Assembly (NCBI RefSeq): GCF_013409365.1
Contig: NZ_JACCBA010000001.1
Coordinates: 7,130,001 to 7,194,000, forward strand
Source of the DNA: Actinomadura luteofluorescens
GTDB lineage: Bacteria > Actinomycetota > Actinomycetes > Streptosporangiales > Streptosporangiaceae
Reading direction: 5' to 3'
Length of the DNA: 64,000 nt
Below the pieces are notes generated by a model that was not told the DNA's origin, ran no database searches, and saw only the letters and a program-made list of their open reading frames with translations. Position numbers and translations under genes: made by a program. Below, one piece after another: positions 50,273 to 59,373 of this stretch. Position 1 is the first letter of the stretch. The number at the start of each line of letters is the position of its first letter.

Positions 50273-51117
50273 GCTTGCGACGCTACCTCGTCGATGAGCG
50301 CCAGCGAAGCCGTCCTGTTCAGGGTTGCTGAGAGTAGGAGTTCGAAGATTTCCTCATGGGCCGAAACCTCATCCTCGTCTTCTATGAAGATGCTCCTGTT
50401 GAGCTGGTCGCCTACGGACACGGTGAGTCGGCCCGGTGGGCGAAGAGAAATAAGGGTGTACGGGGTAATTAGCCACAGGTATTCGCTGACTTTGCTAGGT
50501 AGAACACGCAGTTCCACGTGATCTAGCTGGGCTACTTCGCTTAGGTGCCTCAGTTGCGCACGCAGGATTCTAGGATCACCGCCGACCTGGTTGCGGAGGG
50601 CCGCCTCCGCAATGATCGGCATGTAGCGGGGCGGGTCGGGGTGGCTCAGCACCCGCTGGCGCGACAGTCGGAAGTCGATCAGTACTTTGGTGTTGTGTTT
50701 GGCCGGTCCGACGGCGATGAGCTTGCGGGTGTAGTCGGGGGTCTGTAGGAGACCGGGGACGACGCTGGACTCGAAGTTACGGATCTCGGCGGCCTCTTCC
50801 TCCAGGCTGGCTAAGTCGAGAGCGGCGGCTGAGATGCGACCTTCCCAAGCTCGTTCCCACTTGCCGGGTTTGTGGGTGGCGAGGTGGAGGAGGGATTGGC
50901 GGAGGGGGCCGTGTTCGATCTCGTAGAGGTCGAGTAAGTCGTTGAGTTCTTCGGGGGCTATGGCCTGGAGGCCGTTCTCGACCATGCTCATCCAGCCCTG
51001 TGAGCGGCCGAAGCGGCGGGCCGCGGTGGCGACGGTCAGGTTGTGGTGGTCGCGGGCTTTGCGGAGCGCCGAGCCGATCCGGCGCTGGCGAACGGTGGGG
51101 GCGTTCCCGGAAGGCAT
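50269..51117 (-). CDS. Scr1-type XRE-family regulator (DUF5753)
   Basis: A 282-aa regulator with an N-terminal XRE helix-turn-helix (ALRKARDHHNLTVATAARRF, QGWMSMVENG) and a C-terminal DUF5753/Scr1 domain (EIRNFESSVVPGLLQTPDYT, RQRVLSHPDPPRYMPIIAEA). It partners the DUF397 protein. Its codon usage is visibly less GC-biased than core genes, in line with mobile accessory status of such pairs. Two GAACGTTC palindromes lie 53-77 bp upstream. Confidence 0.92.
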   Translation of the reverse strand: MPSGNAPTVRQRRIGSALRKARDHHNLTVATAARRFGRSQGWMSMVENGLQAIAPEELNDLLDLYEIEHGPLRQSLLHLATHKPGKWERAWEGRISAAALDLASLEEEAAEIRNFESSVVPGLLQTPDYTRKLIAVGPAKHNTKVLIDFRLSRQRVLSHPDPPRYMPIIAEAALRNQVGGDPRILRAQLRHLSEVAQLDHVELRVLPSKVSEYLWLITPYTLISLRPPGRLTVSVGDQLNRSIFIEDEDEVSAHEEIFELLLSATLNRTASLALIDEVASQA

Positions 51118-51169
51118 CTTTCAAGAGTGTCACCGAGCGTGGCGGCGCGTACACGGAATGGCGGCCGAT

Positions 51170-51194
51170 TGAACGTTCAGTCGGAGAACGTTCA
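51170..51194. promoter_or_regulatory. Two GAACGTTC palindromes, likely operator
   Basis: TGAACGTTCA (51170-51179) and GAACGTTCA (51186-51194), centres about 15 bp apart, between the Scr1-type regulator and the divergent HATPase gene. Paired identical palindromes are typical of a dimeric regulator site. Confidence 0.5.
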
Positions 51195-51351
51195 GGCCCC
51201 AGGACACGAGCGCTTCGGGCGGTGAGTGTGGCGGGCGACTCCGAATCGAAGGGAGGCGCACGATGGGAGCGCCCGAGACGAGAAGGACCCCGCCGAAACG
51301 GGAGGCGCCGCCCGCCGCGGCCCGGCGTGGAGTGTCGTGGGTGGCGGGGTG

Positions 51352-51828
51352 ATGAGCGGCGAACTCGTCGTGCTCGGCGCGGTGACGCTGCCGGGCGTCC
51401 ACCGGTCGGTGCGGAACGCGCGGCGGTTCCTGCGGGACATGCTGCCGCCGGGCCATCCCGGGCTGGACGACCTGATGACGGTCGGAAGCGAGACCGTCTG
51501 CAACGCCATCACCCACACCGCCTCGGGCGATGGCGGCTGGGTGACGGTCAGCCTGCTGGCGGGGGAGGGCGTCCACCGCCTGGAGGTCGCCGACGACGGG
51601 GCGGACGGCAGGCGTCCCCGCGTCAAGGCGGAGGACGGTTCCGAGAGCGGACGCGGGATGCGGGTCGTCGAAGCGCTCTCGGATCGCTGGGGGTACCGGA
51701 CGGACGGCGACCGCACGATTGTGTGGGCGGAGTTCCGTTCCGAGAACTCGTCCGAAAACTCCGACAGGGGGCTGTCGCGGGGCTCTTCCACGCTGTTGGC
51801 AGCAGCGTTCCAAGGAGGAGAACAATGA
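51352..51828 (+). CDS. HATPase_c anti-sigma/ATP-binding protein (RsbW-like)
   Basis: A 158-aa single-domain ATPase of the GHKL type with N-box VGSETVCNAITHTA and G-box RLEVADDGADG and GRGMRVVEALSDRWG. Such proteins act as serine kinases on anti-anti-sigma factors or stand-alone regulators next to DUF397/XRE pairs in actinomycetes. ATG 51352 (MSGELVV) gives a normal start. It is divergent from the Scr1 regulator and overlaps the VOC gene (ATGA). Confidence 0.85.
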   Translation: MSGELVVLGAVTLPGVHRSVRNARRFLRDMLPPGHPGLDDLMTVGSETVCNAITHTASGDGGWVTVSLLAGEGVHRLEVADDGADGRRPRVKAEDGSESGRGMRVVEALSDRWGYRTDGDRTIVWAEFRSENSSENSDRGLSRGSSTLLAAAFQGGEQ

Positions 51829-52193
51829 CCGTTCCCGCGTTCAACACCGTCACGTGGTTCCAGATCGGCACCGACGCGCCGGAGGAGGCGCGCCGCTTCT
51901 ACGGCGACATGTTCGGCTGGAACTTCGGGGCCGACGGCGACGGCTACGACCTGGTCAGCTACCCGGGCGCCGAAGTGCCGGCCGGCGGCATCTCCCACGA
52001 GCCGGACGCGTCCCGCAACCACGCGATGTTCCTGGTCCTCGTGGAGGACGTCGACGCCGTCTGCGACCAGACCGTGAAGACCGGCGGCAAGGTGGCCATG
52101 CCGCCGCTGACCACCGGCAAGGGCCTCAAGTTCGCCTACTTGCAGGACCCGTCCGGCAACACCTTCGGCGTCTTCACGCCCCCGTCGTCCTGA
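51825..52193 (+). CDS. VOC (glyoxalase-like) family protein
   Basis: A 122-aa vicinal-oxygen-chelate protein: NTVTWFQIGTDAPEEARRFY, GDMFGWNF, and FAYLQDPSGNTFGVF. It contains two beta-alpha-beta modules of the glyoxalase/bleomycin-resistance fold; substrate unknown. AAGGAGGAG precedes the ATG, which overlaps the upstream stop. Confidence 0.9.
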   Translation: MTVPAFNTVTWFQIGTDAPEEARRFYGDMFGWNFGADGDGYDLVSYPGAEVPAGGISHEPDASRNHAMFLVLVEDVDAVCDQTVKTGGKVAMPPLTTGKGLKFAYLQDPSGNTFGVFTPPSS

Positions 52194-52205
52194 CGCCGGA
52201 CGCGC

Positions 52206-52238
52206 AAGGGCCCCGGGGAGCGAATCCCCGGGGCCCTT
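52206..52238 (+). terminator. Terminator of the HATPase-VOC operon
   Basis: Perfect 14-bp arms AAGGGCCCCGGGGA (52206-52219) and complement (52225-52238), 5-nt GCGAA loop, 13 bp after the VOC stop. Confidence 0.88.
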
Positions 52239-52304
52239 CGCGCGGGCTGATGATCGCGGCCTACACCTCCGCGATCACCGTCACCGCCCTGACCTCAACC
52301 ATCG

Positions 52305-52660
52305 GCGCGGGTCGGGCGGCCGGAAGGCGCTCTGGGCGCCTGGAGGTCGCCCGACCCGCCGAGCCGGGCGACCACAGCGCCACGACACGAACCCGCACGG
52401 GCACGGAAACCCGCACCGTGGCGTGAGGATCGCCCGGCTCGCAACGGGGGTTCCAGGGGGTCGCCCCCCTGGGCGAACACAGCGCGGGTCGGGTGGCCGG
52501 AAGGCGCTCTGGGCGCCTGGAGGTCGCACGGCCCGTCGAGCCGGGTGACCGCAGCGCCACGACGCGAACCCGCACGGACACAACACACCCGCACTGTGGC
52601 GTGAGGATCGTCCGGCTCGTGACGGGGGTTCCAGGGGGTCGCCCCCCTGGGAGGACACAG
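52305..52660. repeat. 177-bp tandem duplication with internal hairpins
   Basis: Copy 1 (52305-52481) and copy 2 (52482-52660) are nearly identical. Each ends in a CCAGGGGG-TCG-CCCCCCTGG hairpin (52453-52472, 52631-52650). The second lies 12 bp from the aceE stop and may stop its transcript. An in-frame open run exists across both copies because 177 is divisible by 3, but its translation is low-complexity and not gene-like. A similar GGGGG/CCCCC hairpin occurs at 59336. Confidence 0.8.
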
Positions 52661-52661
52661 A

Positions 52662-55451
52662 TCACGCGTCGCCGCCGGTGTTGCTCTCGGCGCTGCCGAC
52701 GCCGCCCGCGAAGACGTCGCTGACCTCGGCGTTCAGCTGGTAGCGCTGGATCGCCTCCGCGAGGGTCTCCGGCTTGATCTCGCCGTGGCGGGCGAGGCGG
52801 GTGAGCACCGCGAGGACGATCGACGCGGCGTCCACGTTGAAGAACCGGCGGGCGGCGGCGCGGGTGTCGGAGAACCCGAACCCGTCCGTGCCGAGCGAGG
52901 TGTAGTCGCCGTGGACCCACGGCGCGATCTGGTCGGGTACGGCGCGCATGTAGTCCGACACCGCGACGATCGGCCCGGCGACGTTGTCGAGGACCCGGCT
53001 GACGTACGGGACGCGCTGGTCGGCGTCGGGGTTCAGCAGGTTCCAGTCGTCGCACTCGCGGGCCTCGCGGGCCAGCTCGTTCCACGACGTGGCCGACCAC
53101 ACGTCCGCGGCGACGCCCCAGTCTTCGGCGAGCAGCCGCTGCGCTTCGAGGGCCCACCGGCCGCCGACGCCGGAGGCGAGGATCTGCGCCCGGGGCGCCT
53201 CGCCGTTCCCGGAGGCGACCTCCGGGGCCGCCTTGTGCCGGTACAGGCCCTTGAGGAGCCCGTCGACGTCGAGGTTCTCGGGCTCGGCGGGCTGCTGGTA
53301 CGGCTCGTTGTAGACGGTGAGGTAGTAGAAGACGTCCTCGCCGTTGGGGTGCTCCTCCGACGACCCGTACATGCGCCGCAGCGCGTCCTTCACGATGTGG
53401 GCCAGCTCGAACGCCCACGTCGGGTCGTAGTGGACGCAGGCGGGGTTGGACGCCGCGAGCAGCGGGGAGTGGCCGTCGGCGTGCTGGAGGCCCTCACCGG
53501 TGAGCGTGGTGCGGCCGGCGGTGGCGCCGAGCAGGAACCCGCGGCCCATCTGGTCGCCGAGCGCCCACATCTGGTCGCCGGTCCGCTGGAACCCGAACAT
53601 CGAGTAGAAGATGTAGACCGGGATCATGTGCTCGCCGTGCGTGGCGTAGGCGGTGGCGGCCGCGATGGTGGACGCCATCGAGCCCGCCTCGCTGATGCCC
53701 TCGTGGAGCATCTGGCCGCTTTCGGCCTCCTTGTAGGACAGCAGCAGCTTGCGGTCCACGGCGTCGTAGGTCTGCCCGTGCGGCGAGTAGATCTTGGACG
53801 TGGGGAACAGCGAGTCCATGCCGAACGTGCGGTACTCGTCCGGGGCGATCGGGACGAACCGGGCGCCGATGTTCTCGTCCTTGATCAGGTCCTTGAGCAG
53901 CCGGACGAACGCCATGGTCGTGGCGATGTTCTGCTTGCCGGACCCCTTCCTCAGCTCGCTGTAGACGGGGTCGCCGGGCAGCTTGAGCGTCTTGGCCCGC
54001 ACGACCCGCTTCGGCAGGAACCCGCCGAGGGCGGCGCGGCGCTCGCGCATGTACTGGATCTCTTCGGAGTCCTCGCCCGGGTGGTAGTAGGGCGGCAGCG
54101 GCGCCTCCAGCGCCGAGTCGGGGATGTCCAGGTAGAGGCGGTCCCGGAACTCCTTCAGCTCGGCCTTGGTGAGCTTCTTCATCTGGTGGGTGGCGTTGCG
54201 GGCCTCGAAGTCCGAGCCGAGCGTCCAGCCCTTGATGGTGTGCGCGAGGATCACGGTCGGCTGCCCGACGTGCTCGCGGGCCGACTTGAACGCCGCGTAG
54301 ACCTTGCGGTAGTCGTGCCCGCCGCGCGACAGTTTGCGCAGGTCGTCGTCCGACAGATGCTGGACGATCTTGCGCAGCCGCGGGTCGTCGCCGAAGAACT
54401 TCTCCCGGATGTACTCGCCGGACTCGACGGTGAACGTCTGGAACTGGCCGTCGGGCGTCGTGTTCATCTGGTTGACCAGGACGCCGTCGACGTCCTGCGC
54501 GAGCAGCGGGTCCCAGTCGCGGCCCCAGATGACCTTGATGACGTTCCAGCCGGCGCCGCGGAAGAACGACTCCAGCTCCTGGATGATCTTCCCGTTGCCG
54601 CGCACCGGGCCGTCGAGCTGCTGGAGGTTGCAGTTGACGACGAAGGTGAGGTTGTCGAGCTCCTCGCGGGCGGCGAGGCCGATCGCGCCGAGCGACTCCG
54701 GCTCGCCCATCTCGCCGTCGCCGAGGAACGCCCACACGTGCGAGCGGGACGTGTCCTTGATCTTGCGGTTGTACAGGTAGCGGTTGAACCGGGCCTGGTA
54801 CACCGAGTCGATCGCGGTCAGGCCCATGGACACCGTGGGGAACTCCCAGAAGTCCGGCATGAGCCGCGGGTGCGGGTAGGACGACAGGCCGCCGCCGGGG
54901 TGCGAGTGCTCCTGCCGGAACCCGTCGAGCTTCTCCTCGGGGAGCCGTCCTTCGAGGAACGCGCGCGCGTAGATGCCGGGCGCCGCGTGCCCCTGGATGA
55001 ACACCTGGTCGCCGGACTCGCCGTGGTCCTTGCCGCGGAAGAAGTGGTTGAACCCGACCTCGTAGAGCGAGGCGGCGGAGGCGTAGGTGGCGATGTGGCC
55101 GCCGACGCCGAGCTCGGGGCGGTTCGCCCGCGACACCATGATCGCGGCGTTCCACCGGATGTAGGCGCGGATGCGCCGCTCCACGTGCTCGTCGCCGGGG
55201 AACCAGGGCTCGGACTCCGGCGGGATCGTGTTGATGAAGTCGGTGCTGCGCAGGCCGGGCACCCCGACCTGGAGTTCGCGCGCCCTTTCCAGGAGCCGCA
55301 GCATCACGTAGCGCGCCCTGCCGCGTCCCTCGGTCTTGATGACCGTGTCCAGCGACTCCAGCCACTCCCGGGTCTCGTCCGGGTTGATGTCGGGCAGCTG
55401 GCTCGGCAGGCCGTCGCTGATGATCGAAAAGCGTTGACGTCCGGAAGCCAC
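52662..55451 (-). CDS. aceE: Pyruvate dehydrogenase E1, homodimeric
   Basis: A 929-aa thiamine-diphosphate enzyme decarboxylating pyruvate and acetylating the E2 lipoyl group. TPP motif [20 protein letters not shown] through [14 protein letters not shown], plus [19 protein letters not shown] and [12 protein letters not shown], matches AceE end to end. Length is close to the usual ~890-930 aa. GTG start. The 284-bp upstream gap (55452-55735) holds its promoter and that of the DUF1918 gene; I see no clear element there. Confidence 0.96.
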   Translation of the reverse strand: MASGRQRFSIISDGLPSQLPDINPDETREWLESLDTVIKTEGRGRARYVMLRLLERARELQVGVPGLRSTDFINTIPPESEPWFPGDEHVERRIRAYIRWNAAIMVSRANRPELGVGGHIATYASAASLYEVGFNHFFRGKDHGESGDQVFIQGHAAPGIYARAFLEGRLPEEKLDGFRQEHSHPGGGLSSYPHPRLMPDFWEFPTVSMGLTAIDSVYQARFNRYLYNRKIKDTSRSHVWAFLGDGEMGEPESLGAIGLAAREELDNLTFVVNCNLQQLDGPVRGNGKIIQELESFFRGAGWNVIKVIWGRDWDPLLAQDVDGVLVNQMNTTPDGQFQTFTVESGEYIREKFFGDDPRLRKIVQHLSDDDLRKLSRGGHDYRKVYAAFKSAREHVGQPTVILAHTIKGWTLGSDFEARNATHQMKKLTKAELKEFRDRLYLDIPDSALEAPLPPYYHPGEDSEEIQYMRERRAALGGFLPKRVVRAKTLKLPGDPVYSELRKGSGKQNIATTMAFVRLLKDLIKDENIGARFVPIAPDEYRTFGMDSLFPTSKIYSPHGQTYDAVDRKLLLSYKEAESGQMLHEGISEAGSMASTIAAATAYATHGEHMIPVYIFYSMFGFQRTGDQMWALGDQMGRGFLLGATAGRTTLTGEGLQHADGHSPLLAASNPACVHYDPTWAFELAHIVKDALRRMYGSSEEHPNGEDVFYYLTVYNEPYQQPAEPENLDVDGLLKGLYRHKAAPEVASGNGEAPRAQILASGVGGRWALEAQRLLAEDWGVAADVWSATSWNELAREARECDDWNLLNPDADQRVPYVSRVLDNVAGPIVAVSDYMRAVPDQIAPWVHGDYTSLGTDGFGFSDTRAAARRFFNVDAASIVLAVLTRLARHGEIKPETLAEAIQRYQLNAEVSDVFAGGVGSAESNTGGDA

Positions 55452-55735
55452 GGGGTCCCCTCTGTCCTTACCGTCTGTGCAGGTCAGACCTGGGCCGCCG
55501 CGCGGGAGGCCACCGGTCCCGGCCGACTGTTCGTCGCCATGGTTTGTGATCCATCGTCGCCGGTTATCACGGCTAACGCATCTCTACCAACCAGTAACCA
55601 TCCTCCCCGGTCAGGGCGCGGACCGACCCGGCGGAACCTGCCTTTTTCACTCGGCCGGGAGATTCCCTCAGGCACGGTGCGGGGAACGTATGAGGCGGGG
55701 AGTGAACGAGTGCTCACATGCCCTGGGGGTGAACG

Positions 55736-55933
55736 ATGAACGGAAAGATCGGAGACCGGCTGCACGTCCACGGCAACGTGGTGGGGCAGCCCGACCGGAC
55801 CGGCGAGATCATCGAGGTGCGGGGCCCGGACGGCGGCCCGCCCTTCCTGGTCCGCTTCGACGACGGCCACGAGGGCCTGGTGTACCCGGGGCCGGACGCG
55901 GTCATCGAGCCGCGCGCGAAGGCGTCCCGCTAG
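55736..55933 (+). CDS. DUF1918 family protein
   Basis: A 65-aa protein with the DUF1918 pattern GDRLHVHGNVVGQPDRTGEI, then PFLVRFDDGHEGLVYPGPDA. It is a small all-beta fold of unknown function, widespread in Actinobacteria. ATG start. Upstream it shares a promoter region with divergent aceE. Confidence 0.9.
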   Translation: MNGKIGDRLHVHGNVVGQPDRTGEIIEVRGPDGGPPFLVRFDDGHEGLVYPGPDAVIEPRAKASR

Positions 55934-56006
55934 CCGCGGGGCGCCGGGCGCGGATCCGTCCGGGCGCGGATGCGTCCGGGGCCGCGGATGGGGTAGACAC
56001 GGGATC

Positions 56007-56414
56007 ATGGAGAGCACCGTGGTCCGGGTGGCCACCGGGACCGGTGAGGCCGTGCACGACATCACGGCGGAATGCGAGCGTTTCGCCGCGTCGCAGGGCG
56101 GGGACGGGCTGCTGCACGTCTTCGTCCCGCACGCGACCGCCGGCGTGGCGATCATCGAGCTGGGCTCCGGCAGCGACGACGACCTGCTCGCGGCCCTGGG
56201 AGACCTGCTGCCGGCGGACGACCGCTGGCAGCACGCGCACGGGTCGCGCGGGCACGGGCGCTCGCACGTGATGCCCGCGCTCGTGCCGCCGTTCGCGACC
56301 CTGCCGGTCGTGGGCGGGCGGCTCGCGCTGGGGACCTGGCAGTCGGTGGCCCTGGTCGACCTTAATGTTGACAACCCTGACAGGCAGGTGCGGTTGTCGT
56401 TTCTCAAAGGATGA
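56007..56414 (+). CDS. YjbQ/UPF0047 family protein
   Basis: A 135-aa protein of the secondary thiamine-phosphate synthase enzyme family (YjbQ): GLLHVFVPHATAGVAIIELG, HGRSHVMPALVPPF and LALGTWQSVALVDLNVDNPD. The conserved His/Asp cluster is intact. Some members show weak thiamine phosphate synthase activity; the physiological role is unclear. Last codons enter a lower-GC stretch (AATGTTGAC). Confidence 0.88.
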   Translation: MESTVVRVATGTGEAVHDITAECERFAASQGGDGLLHVFVPHATAGVAIIELGSGSDDDLLAALGDLLPADDRWQHAHGSRGHGRSHVMPALVPPFATLPVVGGRLALGTWQSVALVDLNVDNPDRQVRLSFLKG

Positions 56415-56688
56415 GTAGCGTAGGCGGGGAACGTCCCCTCCTCGGGAGGGGCTGGAATGAGCAGCGCGAACCCTCTGGGGGTCACGGTGAGTGGGCGAGC
56501 TGTGACGGGGATCTTCGTAATCGGGCCAATGGGGCCACCAAAAGCCGGGAAGACACTTGCGCAAGGGGCCCACACTTGTGTGGACTGTCCCGCAAACACC
56601 GCACGGGTGCGGACGGGCCGCCCGTCCCGGGGGGCCGAGAGCCATACGGGCACGGACCGTGCGGACTGACGACAATGGGAGGACTTTC
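56415..56688. other. Leader region before DUF3052
   Basis: A 274-bp gap with an open frame from 56457 (MSSANPLGVTVSGRAV) that looks more like leader DNA than a gene. A compact CCCCTCC/GGAGGGG hairpin (56436-56452) may end the YjbQ transcript. A promoter for DUF3052-peroxiredoxin must lie before 56689. Confidence 0.4.
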
Positions 56689-57117
56689 GTGAGCGCGACC
56701 GCGGGTCAGGCGCAGTCTGAGCGCAGCCTGGCCGAACGGCTCGGCCTGAAGGCGGGCCAGGTGGTGCAGGAGATCGGCTACGACGAGGACGTGGACGAGG
56801 AGCTCCGCCGCTCCATCGAGGAGCTCACGGGGAACGAGCTCCTCGACGAGGACTACGAGGACGTGGTCGACATCGTGCTGCTGTGGTGGCGCGAGGAGGA
56901 CGGTGACCTGTTCGAGGGCCTGACCGACGCCATGATCCCGCTCACCGGCGGCGGCAACATCTGGCTGCTGACGCCGAAGGCGGGCCGCGACGGGCACGTC
57001 GAGCCGAGCGACATCGGCGAGGCCGCGCAGACCGCCGGCCTGTCGCAGACCAGCAGCGTCAGCGCCGCCAAGGAGTGGTCCGGCACGCGGCTGGTCGCGC
57101 CCAAGGTCCGCAAGTAG
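56689..57117 (+). CDS. DUF3052 family protein
   Basis: A 142-aa acidic protein matching actinobacterial DUF3052: [56 protein letters not shown]. Function unknown, but it is regularly found between aceE and a peroxiredoxin gene, as here. GTG start after GGGAGGA. The next gene begins 20 bp downstream, so it is probably an operon. Confidence 0.9.
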   Translation: MSATAGQAQSERSLAERLGLKAGQVVQEIGYDEDVDEELRRSIEELTGNELLDEDYEDVVDIVLLWWREEDGDLFEGLTDAMIPLTGGGNIWLLTPKAGRDGHVEPSDIGEAAQTAGLSQTSSVSAAKEWSGTRLVAPKVRK

Positions 57118-57137
57118 CGCCGGGGCTGGAGACACTC

Positions 57138-57605
57138 TTGCCGGTCAACGTAGGCGACGCCGCGCCGGACTTCGAGCTGAAGGACCAGCACGGCGCCCCG
57201 GTGAAGCTGTCGGACTTCCGCGGCACCAGGAACGTCGTGCTGGTGTTCTACCCGCTGGCGTTCAGCGGCGTCTGCACGGGCGAGCTGTGCGCGCTGCGCG
57301 ACGAGCTGTCCAGCCTCGTCGCGGGGGCGGGCGCGGACGTGCAGGTGCTCGCGGTCTCGGTCGACTCGATGTTCGCGCTGCGGGCCTGGTCCGACCAGGA
57401 GGGCTTCCGCTTCCCGCTGCTGGCCGACTTCTGGCCGCACGGCGGGACGGCGCAGCGCTACGGCGTGTTCGACGAGGCCAAGGGCGTGGCGCTGCGCGGC
57501 ACCTTCATCATCGACATCGAGGGCGTGGTCCGCTGGAAGGTCGTGAACGCGATCCCGGACGCACGCGACATCGACGAGTACCGCAAGGCGCTCGCCGGGC
57601 TCTGA
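57138..57605 (+). CDS. AhpE/Bcp-type peroxiredoxin
   Basis: A 155-aa thiol peroxidase with peroxidatic Cys46 in [16 protein letters not shown] and a nearby Cys51. The usual Thr of PxxxTxxC is Ser here. It reduces peroxides and peroxynitrite; AhpE of Mycobacterium is the closest named type. The start is a TTG (57138) with GGAG seven bases upstream, giving the normal [16 protein letters not shown]-terminus. Confidence 0.9.
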   Translation: MPVNVGDAAPDFELKDQHGAPVKLSDFRGTRNVVLVFYPLAFSGVCTGELCALRDELSSLVAGAGADVQVLAVSVDSMFALRAWSDQEGFRFPLLADFWPHGGTAQRYGVFDEAKGVALRGTFIIDIEGVVRWKVVNAIPDARDIDEYRKALAGL

Positions 57606-57686
57606 GCGAAACGGACCGGTTCCGGCACACCGCACGGCCATCCGGTCCGGGTGGCCGGAACCGGCCCCCGCACCTCTGGAGGTGTG

Positions 57687-58037
57687 ATGCCCTGCTTCCG
57701 CTGCGGGGCGCGGCAGACCGACCCCGTGCGCGGCGCGAGCCCGTGGAAGCGCGGGGTCCGGGCGGACCACCAGGTCCTGATCTGCCCCCGGTGCCAGGCC
57801 GTCCACGACTGGGCGGACGCCCTGGACCGCTGCTCGGAGTGCGGCTCGGCCGCGCTGGTGTGCCGGCTCGGCGAGGTGGAGTGCCGCGACTGCGGCCATA
57901 CCCGCGACGCCGTCCGGGACGAGCCGGGCACGGTCGACCTCGTCCCCTCGGGGGCCCAGCCGGCCGCCGACGGGGGCCTTTCCGAGGAGGTCGCGGCGGC
58001 GCTGTCGCGCGTCCTGAAGCGGGGCCCCGCCGCCTGA
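57687..58037 (+). CDS. Zinc-ribbon protein
   Basis: A 116-aa protein with four CxxC knuckles: CFRC, CPRC, CSEC and CRDC, giving two zinc sites. The last ~35 residues (SGAQPAADGGLSEEVAAALS) are not metal-binding. No enzyme domain. CTGGAGGTG precedes the ATG. It could be an adaptor for nucleic acid or protein; function not inferred. Confidence 0.72.
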   Translation: MPCFRCGARQTDPVRGASPWKRGVRADHQVLICPRCQAVHDWADALDRCSECGSAALVCRLGEVECRDCGHTRDAVRDEPGTVDLVPSGAQPAADGGLSEEVAAALSRVLKRGPAA

Positions 58038-58142
58038 GGGCCCGGGCCGTCTCCGGACGGTGGCCCTGACGTGGCCTGACCTGGCCCTTCACGGGGCATT
58101 TCGGGCTTGACGCGGCATTTTGCCCGGTGCCACGCTTCGCGG

Positions 58143-59201
58143 ATGCCGATCGTGCTGATGCGCCTGGTGCACCGGATCACCGGGCGGACGTGGCGCGCGC
58201 CCGCCCTCGTCCTCCTCACGGCCTTCGTGGCGGGCTGGCTGCTCATCGCGGTGTTCGAGGAACCGGGCGCCGACATCAAGAAGCCCCACGAGTACATCTG
58301 GTACTTCCTGGTCAGCGGCACGACCACCGGCTACGGCGATCTGTCCCCGACCACGGTCGGCGGCCGGATCGGCGGCGTGCTCATCATGATCGCCGGGCTC
58401 ACCGCCGGGCTGGTGATGTTCGCCGAGCTGACGCTCTGGATGGGGAAGGGACGCATGATGAGGGCCAACGGCCAGGCGCGGCTGCACAGGCGGCGGCACA
58501 TCGTGATCGTCGGCTACGAACGCGACGGCCTGGTCGCCATCATCCGGCAGCTGCGCGGCGACCCGCAGTTCGCGAAGACGCCGGTCGTGACCGTCTTCTG
58601 GCCGGGGGAGCTGGCGGGGGAGAACCCCGACCCGGAGCTGTACGACGTCGTCGCGTTCGACGACACCGCCTTCGAGCGGGCCTGCCTGGAGCACGCGCGG
58701 ACGGTCCTCGTCGTCGGCCGCACCGACGACGAGACGGTGCGGGTGATGCTGACCGTCGAGGCCTACCTGCGGCGCAACGGCGACCCGGCCGTCCACCTGC
58801 TCGCGGGGGTGCGCGACGGCGGGCGGCGGGCCGAGATCACCGAGGCCCTCCGGCTGGTCGGCGAGAACATCGAGCCGGTCGACATCGACGATCCCGCGGT
58901 GACCGCGGTCGCGATCCGCAATCCGGGCATCGCCGCGATCTACCACAACCTGGCCAGCACGCTCGACAGCGACGGCACCCTCTACCGCGTGGACGTCCCC
59001 GAGGACGCCGGCGAGTGGACCCGCCTCGACGTGGCGATCTCCCTCCTCCGCCGGGGGAGCACGCTCCTCGCGGTGGGCGACTCGCACCGCCCGGACGCCC
59101 GCTTCCGCCTGGCGCCGGCCCCCGACGAGAGGATCCGCGGCGGCCAGTCGCTGGCGGTCGTCGCCACCCACCGTCCCGAGATCCCCTGGCACGAGCTGTA
59201 G
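58143..59201 (+). CDS. Two-helix potassium channel with TrkA-N/RCK domain
   Basis: A 352-aa protein: TM1 (APALVLLTAFVAGWLLIAVF), pore helix and selectivity filter SGTTTGYGDLSP (Gly63-Tyr-Gly), TM2 (GGVLIMIAGLTAGLVMFAEL), then cytoplasmic TrkA-N-like RCK regions (RHIVIVGYERDG, DVVAFDDTAFERACLEHART). The filter matches K+ channels. The Rossmann glycine motif is partial, so ligand gating by nucleotide is uncertain. Confidence 0.88.
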   Translation: MPIVLMRLVHRITGRTWRAPALVLLTAFVAGWLLIAVFEEPGADIKKPHEYIWYFLVSGTTTGYGDLSPTTVGGRIGGVLIMIAGLTAGLVMFAELTLWMGKGRMMRANGQARLHRRRHIVIVGYERDGLVAIIRQLRGDPQFAKTPVVTVFWPGELAGENPDPELYDVVAFDDTAFERACLEHARTVLVVGRTDDETVRVMLTVEAYLRRNGDPAVHLLAGVRDGGRRAEITEALRLVGENIEPVDIDDPAVTAVAIRNPGIAAIYHNLASTLDSDGTLYRVDVPEDAGEWTRLDVAISLLRRGSTLLAVGDSHRPDARFRLAPAPDERIRGGQSLAVVATHRPEIPWHEL

Positions 59202-59203
59202 GG

Positions 59204-59247
59204 GCCGGGAGGACGCCCCTCGCGCCCGCTGAGGGCGCCCTCCCGGC
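59204..59247. terminator. Terminator of the K+ channel gene
   Basis: 15-bp arms starting GCCGGGAGG (59204-59218) and complementary arm (59233-59247) with one mismatch and a 14-nt loop, directly after the stop codon. Confidence 0.75.
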
Positions 59248-59335
59248 GGCCGCGGGCGTGCGGCCCGGGGCACAGGTCCAGACCCCGGGGCCTCCCCGCA
59301 CGCACGCGGAGTCTCATCAGCTCATGCGTGTTTCT

Positions 59336-59355
59336 TGTGGGGGCGACCCCCCACA
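59336..59355. repeat. GGGGG/CCCCC intergenic hairpin element
   Basis: TGTGGGGG and CCCCCACA around a CGAC centre, just beyond the phosphoribulokinase-family stop. It resembles the hairpins in the 52.3-52.7 kb repeats and may be a family of intergenic elements or the kinase terminator. Confidence 0.55.
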
Positions 59356-59373
59356 CCCCCCGGTTCGCTTCGC

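Noticed and set aside
52261..52600. Repeated 59-residue protein units on the minus strand
   Set aside because: They come from the 177-bp DNA duplication, whose length is divisible by 3; no start site or domain supports a gene.
55484..56653. A 389-codon minus-strand open frame
   Set aside because: It covers DUF1918 and YjbQ on the other strand, both of which are recognisable families.
56457..56669. A 70-aa ORF before DUF3052
   Set aside because: Weak start context and biased composition; more likely leader DNA.
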